The notes under the pieces: model-generated | Databases searched by the model: none | The model's input: the letters and a program-made list of their open reading frames with translations, nothing else | What the model was told of the DNA's origin: nothing | Part shown: positions 1 through 8,744 of the stretch, one piece after another | How the letters are laid out: each line of letters begins with the position of its first letter | How positions within the stretch are numbered: the first letter of the stretch is position 1 | Translations under genes and position numbers: made by a program | From: Candidatus Limnocylindrales bacterium | GTDB taxonomy: Bacteria; Desulfobacterota; Binatia; UBA1149; CAITLU01 | Assembly (NCBI GenBank): GCA_035626395.1 | Contig: DASPNR010000042.1 | Location: 722,484-786,483 of the forward strand | Length of the DNA stretch: 64,000 nucleotides | Reading direction: 5' to 3'

Positions 1-3000
1 AGGTGCCGGCGTTGCTGTTGAAGACCGCTACACGATCGCCGACGCCGGAGTACGACACGCGCGTCACTGCATCGCCGGCTGCCTGACCCAGCGCTGCGAC
101 GCGACTCTCGACCACGCGGCCCAGTCCGTCGTAGAACCATGCCTCGCTGCGTTGAAGCGAGCCCGTGGGGCACTCGTAAGGCTTTGCAGCCGTCGGGCGG
201 CGCGAGCAACTGTCGCGTTGCAGGCGGCGATTGAGTCCATCGAACAACTCGATGGTCACCGCGCCGGGACCCTCCCCGCTCAGGATGTTGGCGTCATAGC
301 TGAGAAGGATTCCCGGCGTTGTCGGGTCGCGCCGGACGCGACGTCCGTCGGGGAAAGTCGTTTGAACGCGCCTGCCGGCGGCATCGTACGTGTGCTCCAT
401 CCATGCGGGCGCATCGGCGATCGTCTCGCGGAGTGCGTCCAGAGCGGTGCTGGCCACCTCGAAGGCGATGGCCTCTTTCGAAACCTGGCCATACGCGTCG
501 TACTTCCTGACACCGCCCACCACGCCGACGATGCTCCCATCCACCTCGGCCAGCGTCTTCCGGCCGGCCTGCCGTCCGAGCCCGTCGTAGAAAGTCGCTA
601 CCGGCGCGGTTCCTTTGCGCCGCGCGACCAGACGCGGGACGCCGTCGTCGAACGCGCCGGGTACGTAGGAGTTGGTGGCCAGCGGATCGGCGCTGCTCGT
701 ACCCGGCCCCCATGTCGCCAGCAGGCGACCCAGCCCATCGTATCGGGAGTAGAGCGAGTTGCCGTTGGGCGTCTGCGTGTACGTCGGCTTGCCCGTTCGC
801 GGATCGTGCGCGGAAAAGGTGACGGTGCCACCGGGCTCCTCGGCGCTGACGGCAAAGACGCCCAGGGCATCGTACGTCGTGATCGTGCGCTGACCGGTTG
901 CCGATATCGCAGAGACGACATTGCCGAAGCCGTCATGGGAAAAGCGGCGCGTCGACCACCGGCTGCAGGCCCCCTCGTTCCAGGACACGCAGGTCGATGC
1001 CGACACGAGCGCCCCGCGCGCCGGCACCCTCCAGTCGTAGTCGAACTCCTTCTCCAGCAGCGGCTCGGTTCGGCCGTCTTCCGTCATGACGATGCGCGCC
1101 GGCTTGTTCACGCTGTAGGTGTCGGGCATTCCGCCCGGTTTGTCGGCAACCTTGTAGTCGTACGCGGTCGTCACCGTGGTCGCGGCAGCCAAGGCGGTTT
1201 CGGTGGTTCGCTGCCTTTCGTTACCGTAGTCGTCGTGCTCGTAGCGGGTCGTGGTTCGCAGCGCTTCGACGGCCGTCCCGTGCACATACGGCGTACGCGT
1301 TTCGCCCTTCAGCAGCACTGCACCGCTCTCGCTCCAGTAGTACTCGTCACTGCCCACGATGGCTTGCCAGGGACTGCACGGATCGGTGGGATCATCCGGA
1401 TCGGCTGCCTGGCAGGAAGGGCGTGCCAGGAGCGACAGGCGTTGCAGGCGTCCTTGGAGACGCCTGTCCTGGGCAAACTCGCGGACGCGCGTCAGGCCGG
1501 CCGCGTCCACCTCCCATACCATCGCAAAGCCGCGCAGCTCGCGCTCGGCGGCATCATAGCGGCCTCCGCGATACGAGATCGTCGTGCTGAGTGGCGGTGA
1601 GTCGTAGATGCCGTCGCGAAGCTGGCGCGCGCTGACCGTCCAGAAGGGGAATGGAATGACGGAGTCGGGTGCGGCCGAGGCCGGCGCGTACTGAAGCAGC
1701 GTCTCGCCGCCGATGCCGTTGAGCATTGCCACGAGCAGATGCGGCCGCGTGCGCGTACTGCCCGGTCCCTGGCCGCTTCGTCCAGGCGTTGCAGGATGAA
1801 AGTAGACGCGCCACGTGTCGAACTCGTCACCCGGCCCGCCTTGCGTGACGAAGTCGACCAGGCCGTCACCGTTGAAATCGAAGAGGTCGTACTGGTACAG
1901 CCATGGTCGGCCGCAATCGATCCAGCTCGAGAATGGACATTCCTCGATCCAGCCGCGTGCGGCCGCCGACGGGTATTCCCACGCGATCGGATCGGAGAAC
2001 GAGGAGCCGGTATTCACGAACACGCGCATGTTGTGGCAGCAGTAGCCTGAGGCCACGGCGATGGATGGCGCCGAATCGGCGTAGCACGAGATGCTGCTGC
2101 AGCCCGTGCGGATGCCATCGCGTTCGCGATCGGAAGCCAGGCTCTGCCGCACCAGGTCGGGGCGGCCATCGCCGGTGATGTCGACGAGGTCGGCGAGCGT
2201 GCCGTGCTCATCGCTCATGCTGAGGAACCGCGGCAACGTCGCTTCTCCTTCGACCGTCCATGGGACCGGCACCGGGGACAGGCCATTGCCCGTGTTGTAG
2301 AAGACGTACCACGCATCCACATTTTCCCATTCGACGATGAGGTAGCCCTCATCTCCCGCGGCGGCGAGGAGGTCGGGAAGACCGTCGGCGTTCATGTCCA
2401 GCAGCGAATACAGAAGCGCGCCGTCTTCGGTGCGGCCCAGGTACGGCAGCGGCGCCCGGAAGGACGCGGGAGTTGCCGCGAACCCGTCGCCTTCGTTCCT
2501 GTAGACGCGCCAGTACGGCGAGCCGATGGTGAAGCTGGAAGAGTCGACGTAATCGGAGCGTCCGTCGCCATCGACGTCGACGAGGTCGGCCAGCACGCGT
2601 GAGCCCGATTTAGCCGTCCTCCGAAGGTCGGAGCCCGGCGCTCGCCAGTAGAACACGGAGTCGGCAAAGCCGGCTGCGCTGCCGCGCCAGACACACCACT
2701 TGCCGGAGGGCGCGCCGCATTCGTGACGTGCGTCGACGAGATCGGCGAAGCCGTCGCCGTCGATGTCGAAGACGTTGATGTCGACGTTCCTGGAGCCGTC
2801 GATGCGGCGCAGACACGTCGGCGGATTGACCACTTGCGGCGTCGCCGGCCAGTTCCAATCCAACGGCGGTCCGAAGCCCGTGCCCGTGCCCAGACGGACG
2901 GTCGCGGCAGTGCCGCGAACTTCGACATGGTCGACGATGCCGTCGCCGTTCATGTCGAGCGTGTCGATCTCGACGGTACGTTTGCCGTAGCGGAGGCGGC

Positions 3001-4036
3001 CGACCTGCGGAATGGCCATGCCTTCGGCGATGCCCGCGCCTCCGGTCGGCCAATGCCGCGAAACTGCGTCTCCGTAGATGAAGACGGTGCTCGGAAGAGC
3101 TACGTCGCCGTCGGCGGTTTCTCCGAAGGCAGTAAGCGTGGCCGCGACCAGGCGTGCCTCGGCGGTGACCTCGTCGATGTCGTAGCTGAAGTCGTATCGC
3201 CTTGCCGGAAGATTGCGCGTGGACGTCTCGATCGACGAGAGCAGCACGTCCATGGGCTCGGCGAAGCCTGACCGGAACGACACGGTGGGCGTCGACGGCG
3301 CCTGGCGCGGCGACCAGCGGAAGACGATCTCGGCAAAGTGTGCGACACCTTGACCGGCATTGGCACCGTAACGGATGACATCGGGAAGCCCGGATGAAAG
3401 CCCGGATGCCGGATCGCTGCGGTAGGAGAAGTCGATGCGGTTGCCCGCAGGGTCCTCCATGCGTTCGAGCAGCCACGAGAAGGTTTCGTTCGTCGATGCT
3501 CCGCGCCCGGTGCGCGTCTGGGCCGTGCTGCCGAAGGTGAAGACGGTGCCGCCCTTGTCGATCACCTTCCAGAGGTTCTGCGTGCGATGAAAACCGATGC
3601 GAGGAAACGTGGACTCGACCTTGGGCCGGAAGCCCCGCGTGGACCCCGGGATCGGCTCCAGCTCCATCACGCCGCCCGGCATCGCCAGGACGAAAACGTC
3701 GTCATCGGTGTATCGCGGCACGCCGTGCTTGGTCGAACGGGCGATTCTCGGCAGCGGCAGCGTCCAGCCGTACCCGTAAGGCCCCGGACCGGAGCTGCTC
3801 GAATAGGTCAGCGACAGGGCGGGGGACTGGCCGAGACGGCCCGGCGGCGCTTCGATCGGAATGGCGGCTTCTGCCGCACCGGTGAACAGGTTGGCCTGTG
3901 GTGCCGAAGCGATGCCCGTGTAGCCGCCGCCTCCGTCACCGGTCTGCGAGCCCGGAGCTGCGCCGGGCGTCGGTTGCGCGAACGTCGTGTGTGCGAACAG
4001 CAGCGCTGCAGCCATGGCTGCGCAGAGGGCGCGCAT
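1..4036 (-). CDS. Secreted SpvB / FG-GAP / Rhs-repeat protein, 3' part missing (runs off left edge)
   Basis: The frame is open from ATG at 4036 to base 1, at least 1345 codons with no stop. The first 20 or so residues form a Sec-type signal peptide ending near TTFAQ. Residues about 35-330 look like the SpvB/TcaC N-terminal domain (LSLTYSSSSGPGPYGYGW). Residues about 360-730 carry FG-GAP/VCBS-like units with Asp-loop motifs such as DMNGDGIVDHV, DIDGDGFADLV and DFNGDGLVDFV. Near residue 783 the NGIGGETLLQY stretch resembles the TcdB middle domain. From about residue 900 come Rhs/YD repeats (YDGLGRLL, YDAAGRRVQ, FYDGLGRVVE). The family includes Tc-toxin B subunits and Rhs polymorphic toxins; the C-terminal effector, if any, lies outside the window. 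The stop of the upstream small gene is 2 nt before this start, so translation is probably coupled. Confidence 0.9.
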   Translation of the reverse strand, partial: MRALCAAMAAALLFAHTTFAQPTPGAAPGSQTGDGGGGYTGIASAPQANLFTGAAEAAIPIEAPPGRLGQSPALSLTYSSSSGPGPYGYGWTLPLPRIARSTKHGVPRYTDDDVFVLAMPGGVMELEPIPGSTRGFRPKVESTFPRIGFHRTQNLWKVIDKGGTVFTFGSTAQTRTGRGASTNETFSWLLERMEDPAGNRIDFSYRSDPASGLSSGLPDVIRYGANAGQGVAHFAEIVFRWSPRQAPSTPTVSFRSGFAEPMDVLLSSIETSTRNLPARRYDFSYDIDEVTAEARLVAATLTAFGETADGDVALPSTVFIYGDAVSRHWPTGGAGIAEGMAIPQVGRLRYGKRTVEIDTLDMNGDGIVDHVEVRGTAATVRLGTGTGFGPPLDWNWPATPQVVNPPTCLRRIDGSRNVDINVFDIDGDGFADLVDARHECGAPSGKWCVWRGSAAGFADSVFYWRAPGSDLRRTAKSGSRVLADLVDVDGDGRSDYVDSSSFTIGSPYWRVYRNEGDGFAATPASFRAPLPYLGRTEDGALLYSLLDMNADGLPDLLAAAGDEGYLIVEWENVDAWYVFYNTGNGLSPVPVPWTVEGEATLPRFLSMSDEHGTLADLVDITGDGRPDLVRQSLASDRERDGIRTGCSSISCYADSAPSIAVASGYCCHNMRVFVNTGSSFSDPIAWEYPSAAARGWIEECPFSSWIDCGRPWLYQYDLFDFNGDGLVDFVTQGGPGDEFDTWRVYFHPATPGRSGQGPGSTRTRPHLLVAMLNGIGGETLLQYAPASAAPDSVIPFPFWTVSARQLRDGIYDSPPLSTTISYRGGRYDAAERELRGFAMVWEVDAAGLTRVREFAQDRRLQGRLQRLSLLARPSCQAADPDDPTDPCSPWQAIVGSDEYYWSESGAVLLKGETRTPYVHGTAVEALRTTTRYEHDDYGNERQRTTETALAAATTVTTAYDYKVADKPGGMPDTYSVNKPARIVMTEDGRTEPLLEKEFDYDWRVPARGALVSASTCVSWNEGACSRWSTRRFSHDGFGNVVSAISATGQRTITTYDALGVFAVSAEEPGGTVTFSAHDPRTGKPTYTQTPNGNSLYSRYDGLGRLLATWGPGTSSADPLATNSYVPGAFDDGVPRLVARRKGTAPVATFYDGLGRQAGRKTLAEVDGSIVGVVGGVRKYDAYGQVSKEAIAFEVASTALDALRETIADAPAWMEHTYDAAGRRVQTTFPDGRRVRRDPTTPGILLSYDANILSGEGPGAVTIELFDGLNRRLQRDSCSRRPTAAKPYECPTGSLQRSEAWFYDGLGRVVESRVAALGQAAGDAVTRVSYSGVGDRVAVFNSNAGT

Positions 4037-4038
4037 GA

Positions 4039-4284
4039 TCAGCGGCCCTCCGGTGGGGGACAGGCCACCGACCACCATCGCTTCTCTTGCGGCAGCTCGC
4101 GAGCCGCGGCGCGTGCCGCGTCCGACCGGAGCTTGTCCATGCGACGGGCCACGTCCGGCATCCACTGGGTGGCGTGAGCGCGTGGAGCTCTGGTGCGAGC
4201 CGCCGCCTGGGCTGCGGCATCGGTGTGCATCGCCGCAGCGATGACGAGCGCAAGCAAGGTTTTTCCGCTCCAGCCTCGGTCCAT
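4039..4284 (-). CDS. Small secreted protein directly upstream of the Rhs gene
   Basis: This is an 81-residue ORF. The ATG at 4284 is chosen because GGAGGT lies 6 nt upstream; an in-frame start at 4299 would lie inside the hairpin. The N-terminus (GKTLLALVIAAAMHTDAAAQ) is a Sec signal peptide with cleavage expected after AAAQ. The mature part, about 55 residues, is rich in Arg and Ala with a WMPDVARRMDKL helix and a CPPPEG end. I do not recognise a family. The TGA is separated by two bases from the ATG of the SpvB/Rhs gene, so it may be a co-translated accessory or chaperone of that protein. That role is inference from position only. Confidence 0.6.
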   Translation of the reverse strand: MDRGWSGKTLLALVIAAAMHTDAAAQAAARTRAPRAHATQWMPDVARRMDKLRSDAARAAARELPQEKRWWSVACPPPEGR

Positions 4285-4289
4285 GATCC

Positions 4290-4328
4290 ACCTCCGCAAC
4301 GATGCGCCGGACGCATCGTTGCGGAGGT
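4290..4328 (-). promoter_or_regulatory. 17-bp perfect hairpin whose 3' arm contains the Shine-Dalgarno of the small secreted gene
   Basis: The arms CCTCCGCAACGATGCG (4291-4306) and CGCATCGTTGCGGAGG (4312-4327) pair perfectly around a 5-nt loop. One more A-T pair closes at 4290/4328. Read on the minus strand, the GGAGG of the downstream arm is the ribosome binding site for the ATG at 4284. Folding would therefore hide it. The hairpin also sits about 75 nt after the GGQ gene stop and could act as a terminator, but there is no U-tract on either side. Confidence 0.65.
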
Positions 4329-4402
4329 TGTCACGCCGTCGGTCAGCTCACCTCAATGGCCAGGATGTAATGGAGCGCGCACGAGCACTGGGATGTCATG
4401 AA

Positions 4403-4816
4403 TCAATCGTCGTGATGGCGGATGCGTCCACGGCCGTGCTTGATCTGCGAGCGGGCGCGCTTCTCGGCAACCGTCTTCTGCTTGGCCTGCCGCGAAGGCC
4501 GCCTCTTCTGCCGCCGCTTCTTCTCGGCCGCATCGATCGCCGCCGCGCGCTGCGCTTCCATGCGGTCCTCCACCTTGTCGGCGAGCAGCACACGCGCCTT
4601 GTAGCGGTTGAGCGCTTGCGAGCGCTCTTCCTGGCACTTGACCTGGATCCGCGTGGGCTTGTGCCGCAGCACCACGCAGGTGGAGACCTTGTTGACGTTC
4701 TGGCCGCCCTTTCCGCCCGACCGAACGAAGCTCTCCTCGAGATCCTCCTCGCGAATGCCGAGCGCGGCCAGGCGCTCCCCGATCTCTCGGGCCTTGTCTC
4801 CGGTGAGCGCGCGCAT
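4403..4816 (-). CDS. Class I release-factor-like GGQ protein (C12orf65/MTRFR-like rescue factor)
   Basis: This 137-residue protein has one catalytic RF-1 domain and no codon-recognition domains. The GGQ loop reads SGGKGGQNVNKVST at about residues 32-45. It is followed by VVLRHKPTRIQVKCQEERS and an NR..AR..L..K helix, as in bacterial relatives of mitochondrial C12orf65/MTRFR. A long Lys/Arg-rich tail (residues 85-137) would reach into the mRNA channel or exit region, as in ArfB-type rescue factors. The known role of the family is hydrolysis of peptidyl-tRNA on stalled ribosomes or split subunits. ATG at 4816 gives the family's usual length; the frame stays open upstream but has no conserved content there. 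Confidence 0.85.
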   Translation of the reverse strand: MRALTGDKAREIGERLAALGIREEDLEESFVRSGGKGGQNVNKVSTCVVLRHKPTRIQVKCQEERSQALNRYKARVLLADKVEDRMEAQRAAAIDAAEKKRRQKRRPSRQAKQKTVAEKRARSQIKHGRGRIRHHDD

Positions 4817-4931
4817 GGAATGGCACCACAATGCCGGCTGCTGCGCCGGTGTGCCAGCAATGTTCGCTGCGGCCGTCCTTTCGCGAAGAGGCAAGTCAGC
4901 GCCGCCGGCGATGCTCACCGCGGTTGAGGAA

Positions 4932-6539
4932 TCAGCGACCGGTCCCGCGCATGCTTGCCGCCAGCGACCGCGCCACGCCGATCCCGTCCATCGCGGCGCT
5001 GATGATGCCGCCCGCGTATCCGGCTCCTTCCCCGCATGGATACAGCCCAGGCAGCCCGGGGCTCTGCCACGTCTCGGGATGACGCGGAACACGCACGGGC
5101 GAGCTCGTGCGCGTCTCCACGCCCACCAGCAGCGCTTCCGCGGTGACATAGCCGCGCATGCGCTTGTTGAACTGCGCCAGCGCGTGCGCGAGCCGCTGGG
5201 ACAGGACGATGCCGGCGCCATCGAGCACGTCGGCGACGTTGCTGGCGGTAACCCCGGGCTGATAGCTGGTGTCCGAGGCAGTGGTCGAGCTGCGGCCGGC
5301 AAGGAAATCCGTGGCTCGCGTGGCGGGCGCCTTCAGTGCCCCGCCACCGGCTTCGAAGGCGAGCCGCTCCAGGCGCCGCTGATACTTCACGCCCGCCAGC
5401 GCGCCGTTGTAACCGGCAGCCGCCAGATCCTCCGGCTCGATCGCCACGACCAGCCCCGAGTTCGCAAACGGCGAGTCGCGCCGCGACAGGCTCATGCCGT
5501 TGACGACGACTTCTCCCGGCTCGGTGGCCGCGGGCACGATGAAGCCACCCGGGCACATGCAGAACGAGAAGACGCCGCGGCCTTCCTCGGTATGCGCGAG
5601 ACGATAGGCCGCGGCCGGCAGGGCAGGGTGACCGGCGCTGGCGCCGTACTGGATGGAGTCGATGAGCGGCTGCGGATGCTCGATGCGAACGCCGGCCGCA
5701 AAGCCCTTCGCTTCCATTGCCACGCCCATCTCGGCCAGCCAGGTGTAGACGTCGCGCGCGGAGTGGCCGGTGGCCAGCACGACCGCCTCGCAGCCGTGCT
5801 CGCTGGCGGCGCCGGTGTCGACGTCGGCGACGCGCACGCCGGCCGCCGCGCCGCCGGCGTCTCTGAGAAGGCCGATCACGCGGGCGCCGAAGACGAAGCG
5901 CGTGCCGACCTGCTCCAGGTGCTCGCGCAGCGCGGTGATCACGCGCGGCAGCTTGTTCGAGCCGATGTGCGGGCGCGCGTCGGTCAGGATCGCTTCGGGC
6001 GCCCCGTGCACGGCCAGCAGCTCGATGACGTCGCGCACGTCGCCGCGCTTGTGGCTGCGCGTGTAGAGCTTGCCGTCGCTGTAGGTGCCGGCGCCGCCTT
6101 CACCGAAGCAGTAGTTGGAGTCGGGATTGACGATGCCTTCCTGCTGCAGGCCGCGAAGGTCGCGCCGGCGCGGCTGCACGGGCTTGCCGCGATCGTAGAT
6201 GGTCGCGCCGATGCCGTGCCGCGCCAGCTCGTAGGCGCAGAACAGGCCGGCGGGCCCATCGCCGATGATGGCCACGCGTTCGGGCGAGTCGACCTCGCGC
6301 AGCGGCGCGCCGCCGAGGTTCTCCGGCAGCGAGGCGGCAGGGCCGACGACGACGTGGAACCGCACGCGGCCGCGTCGCGCGTCAATGGAGCGCTTCAGGA
6401 CGACGAGCTCGGGCAGCGAATCTTCCGGACGCTGGAGCTGGCGCGCGACGCGGCGGCGCAGCTCAGCGGGCTCCTGCGACTCGTCGAGGCCAAGGTCGAG
6501 CGTCAGCTCGTTCGGCAGCTTTCGAGGCGCGTTCGCCAT
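4932..6539 (-). CDS. FAD-dependent dehydrogenase (COG2509-type NAD(P)/FAD oxidoreductase)
   Basis: The protein has 535 residues. A basic N-terminal domain of about 85 residues precedes the dinucleotide-binding motif VAIIGDGPAGLFCAYELA (about residues 88-105). FGEGGAGTYSDGKLYTR follows, a block typical of this uncharacterised FAD-protein family. VVLATGHSARDVY lies mid-protein and CMCPGGFIVPAATEPG later. The C-terminal LPGLYPCGEGAGYAGGI closes the FAD site. The family is widespread in bacteria but its substrate is unknown. The gene stands alone between the GGQ gene and a beta-barrel-like protein, all on the minus strand. The length is normal for the family. Confidence 0.9.
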   Translation of the reverse strand: MANAPRKLPNELTLDLGLDESQEPAELRRRVARQLQRPEDSLPELVVLKRSIDARRGRVRFHVVVGPAASLPENLGGAPLREVDSPERVAIIGDGPAGLFCAYELARHGIGATIYDRGKPVQPRRRDLRGLQQEGIVNPDSNYCFGEGGAGTYSDGKLYTRSHKRGDVRDVIELLAVHGAPEAILTDARPHIGSNKLPRVITALREHLEQVGTRFVFGARVIGLLRDAGGAAAGVRVADVDTGAASEHGCEAVVLATGHSARDVYTWLAEMGVAMEAKGFAAGVRIEHPQPLIDSIQYGASAGHPALPAAAYRLAHTEEGRGVFSFCMCPGGFIVPAATEPGEVVVNGMSLSRRDSPFANSGLVVAIEPEDLAAAGYNGALAGVKYQRRLERLAFEAGGGALKAPATRATDFLAGRSSTTASDTSYQPGVTASNVADVLDGAGIVLSQRLAHALAQFNKRMRGYVTAEALLVGVETRTSSPVRVPRHPETWQSPGLPGLYPCGEGAGYAGGIISAAMDGIGVARSLAASMRGTGR

Positions 6540-6617
6540 CGAGCTTCTCTATCGCTGCCGCGTGGTTTTTCTCAACTGTAGCGCTGCCGCGCGACAGCTT
6601 CGCCGTTGAGGCGGCGC

Positions 6618-7154
6618 CTACCAGCGCACGTAGCCTCCGGCCGTGAAGGCATCCAGGCTGTCGGTCATGCTCTGGCGGGTCCACTCGGCCCGGAGCCCAA
6701 AGGCCGTGTTCGGGATGCCGATCATCACGCCGGTGCCGAAAACGACGTCGAAGCCGTCGATGTCTTCGGAGGATGACGGAAGATAGGTGCCGCCGAACTT
6801 CCCGAAGATGCGGTGGTCGCGAAGGGGAATCATCGGCAGCAGCGACAGATTGATGCCGCGTGCATCGACGCCCTTGTAGTCCTGCACGTCCACGTACTCG
6901 AGCTCGGCGGCAACGCCGATGACGAACTCCCACCAGGCCTGCACTCGCGACGTGAAGCCGCCATGCAACGCATCGCCGAAAGCGACCCCGATGTTGCGGC
7001 GGTCCTTTACGGCGAAGCTGTTCTTCAGCGCCGCGGCGTTTGGCGGAATCGCGTCGCCTTCGGTGGAGGACTGCTGCGCGGTGGCCGGCGAGGCTGTCGC
7101 GACGCAGGCGGCGAACGCGGCGGCAGCGAGGATCGTGCGAGATGGACGGGTCAC
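6618..7154 (-). CDS. Outer-membrane beta-barrel-like hypothetical protein
   Basis: The protein has about 178 residues with a signal peptide ending ASPATAQ. The mature chain shows alternating amphipathic strands (RVQAWWEFVIGVAAELEYV, FDVVFGTGVMIGIPN) and ends in the aromatic GGYVRW, typical of outer-membrane barrels recognised by BamA. The GTG at 7154 is chosen because AGGAG sits 8 nt upstream; a GTG at 7163 is too close to that site. I cannot assign a named family. It could be a small porin-fold protein of the OmpA-barrel or lipid A-modifying type. Confidence 0.65.
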   Translation of the reverse strand: MTRPSRTILAAAAFAACVATASPATAQQSSTEGDAIPPNAAALKNSFAVKDRRNIGVAFGDALHGGFTSRVQAWWEFVIGVAAELEYVDVQDYKGVDARGINLSLLPMIPLRDHRIFGKFGGTYLPSSSEDIDGFDVVFGTGVMIGIPNTAFGLRAEWTRQSMTDSLDAFTAGGYVRW

Positions 7155-7281
7155 GTTGACCACTCCTGGAGGCTGTTTGCAGGCCTCCTATTCGCCGCGC
7201 ACGCGCAGAGCCAGTACCGATCCTGTGCGTTACTGAAAGTGTGACAACCTCCACGTCGAGGGGACGTCTCGCACCGGGCGC

Positions 7282-8631
7282 TCAGAACTCCGGCGGCAGC
7301 TGCGCGAGCTTGGACACTCGCCACACCACGTTCCCCACGTCATCCGCCACCAGCAGACCGCCGCGCTTGTCGAATGCAACGCCGACCGGCCGTCCGTACG
7401 CCGTCTCCGTGTCCTCGCTGAGGAACCCCGTGAGCACGGGCACCGGGTCTCCGGCGGGCTGGCCTCCCTGGAACGGCACGAAGATCACCTGATAGCCACT
7501 CGGCGGATTGCGATTCCACGACCCGTGCTGGCCGACGAACATCCCGGGCGCATAGCCGCCCGGAAGATCGTTGCTCTGCGAGTAGGCCAGCCCGAGCGAC
7601 GACGTGTGCGCGCCGAGCGCGTAGTCGGGTGGAATGGCCTGGGCGACCAGATCGAGCGCCTGCGGCTTTACGCGCTCGTCGACGTTGGAGCCGTAGTAGC
7701 TGTAGGGCCAGCCGTAGAAGGCGCCCGGCGTCACCGACGTCATGTAGTCCGGCACCAGGTCGCTGCCGAGCTCGTCGCGCTCGTTGACGGCGGTCCACAG
7801 CGCGCCGGTCTCGGGCACCCACGCCATGCCGACCGGGTTTCGAAGGCCCGAGGCATAGATGCGCTTGTCGCCCGAGCGAAGGTCGATCTCCCAGATGCAG
7901 GCACGGCCCTCCTCGTGCTCCATGCCCTTCTCGCCGATGTTGCTGTTGGAGCCGACGGTGGCGTAGAGCTTCTTGCCGTCGGGGCTGGCGATGATGTTCT
8001 TGGTCCAGTGATGATTGAACGGGCGCCCCGGCAGATACACGAGCACCGTGGGCGCGGCGGTGATCTGCGTGTCGCCGTCGTTGTAGGGGACGTGCACGAT
8101 CGAGTCGGCGTTGGCGATGAACAGGTGCTTGCCGACCAGGGCCATGCCGAACGGCGAATAGAGGTTCTGCAGGAACGGCGTTCGCACCTCGGCGACGCCG
8201 TCGCCGTTGGCGTCGCGCAGCAGCGTGATGCGATTGGCGCTCGGCACTGCCGATCCGCCTTTCTCCATCACCTGCTTCATCGCCTTGCCCTTGAGACCTT
8301 CGAAGTCCTCGGGACGATCGGGGCCGTTGGTTTCGGCCACCAGCACGTCGCCGTTGGGCAGCACGTACAGCCAGCGCGGATGATCGAGCCCGGCGGCGAA
8401 CGCCGTCACCATCGATCCTGGGGGGCCGGTCGGCTTCATGCCTTCGGGCCAACCCTTGGCCTGCGCGACCTTGACCGTTGGAATCAGCCCGTCCTTCGGT
8501 TTTGCCAGCTCCGGATGCGGTCCGAACGTCTTCTCGATCGGGAGCTTGGCCCGCTCCGTGCCGGCGCTGGTGCAGGCGGCCAGGGTGATGGCGGTCAGTA
8601 CGGCGGCGGCGCGGGCGGGGAGGCTTGCCAT
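7282..8631 (-). CDS. PQQ-dependent sugar (sorbosone) dehydrogenase-like lipoprotein
   Basis: The protein has 449 residues. The start at 8631 gives a lipoprotein signal, VLTAITLAAC, with lipobox Cys near residue 20. The rest is a six-bladed beta-propeller of the soluble glucose/sorbosone dehydrogenase class (COG2133). Motifs are LDHPRWLYVLPNGDVLVAET, ITLLRDANGDG, RPFNHHWTKNIIASPDGKKLY, GLRNPVGMAWVPETG and SLGLAYSQSNDLPGGYAPGMFVGQHGSWNR. The fold normally binds PQQ and calcium and oxidises sugars in the periplasm. Whether this member is active is unknown. Other in-frame starts upstream would bury the lipobox. Confidence 0.85.
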   Translation of the reverse strand: MASLPARAAAVLTAITLAACTSAGTERAKLPIEKTFGPHPELAKPKDGLIPTVKVAQAKGWPEGMKPTGPPGSMVTAFAAGLDHPRWLYVLPNGDVLVAETNGPDRPEDFEGLKGKAMKQVMEKGGSAVPSANRITLLRDANGDGVAEVRTPFLQNLYSPFGMALVGKHLFIANADSIVHVPYNDGDTQITAAPTVLVYLPGRPFNHHWTKNIIASPDGKKLYATVGSNSNIGEKGMEHEEGRACIWEIDLRSGDKRIYASGLRNPVGMAWVPETGALWTAVNERDELGSDLVPDYMTSVTPGAFYGWPYSYYGSNVDERVKPQALDLVAQAIPPDYALGAHTSSLGLAYSQSNDLPGGYAPGMFVGQHGSWNRNPPSGYQVIFVPFQGGQPAGDPVPVLTGFLSEDTETAYGRPVGVAFDKRGGLLVADDVGNVVWRVSKLAQLPPEF

Positions 8632-8744
8632 GCGCGCGAGCCTACCAATGAAGGTCGATCGAGCAAGACGGCAGGCGCCGGCGATGCCACGGGCGCGGCG
8701 TAGTGCACGGTGACCATATCGCGCCACATCGAGCGCCGCATGCG

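Noticed and set aside
4608..6581. Plus-strand frame of 657 codons over the FAD dehydrogenase
   Set aside because: Shadow of a gene with intact FAD motifs on the other strand.
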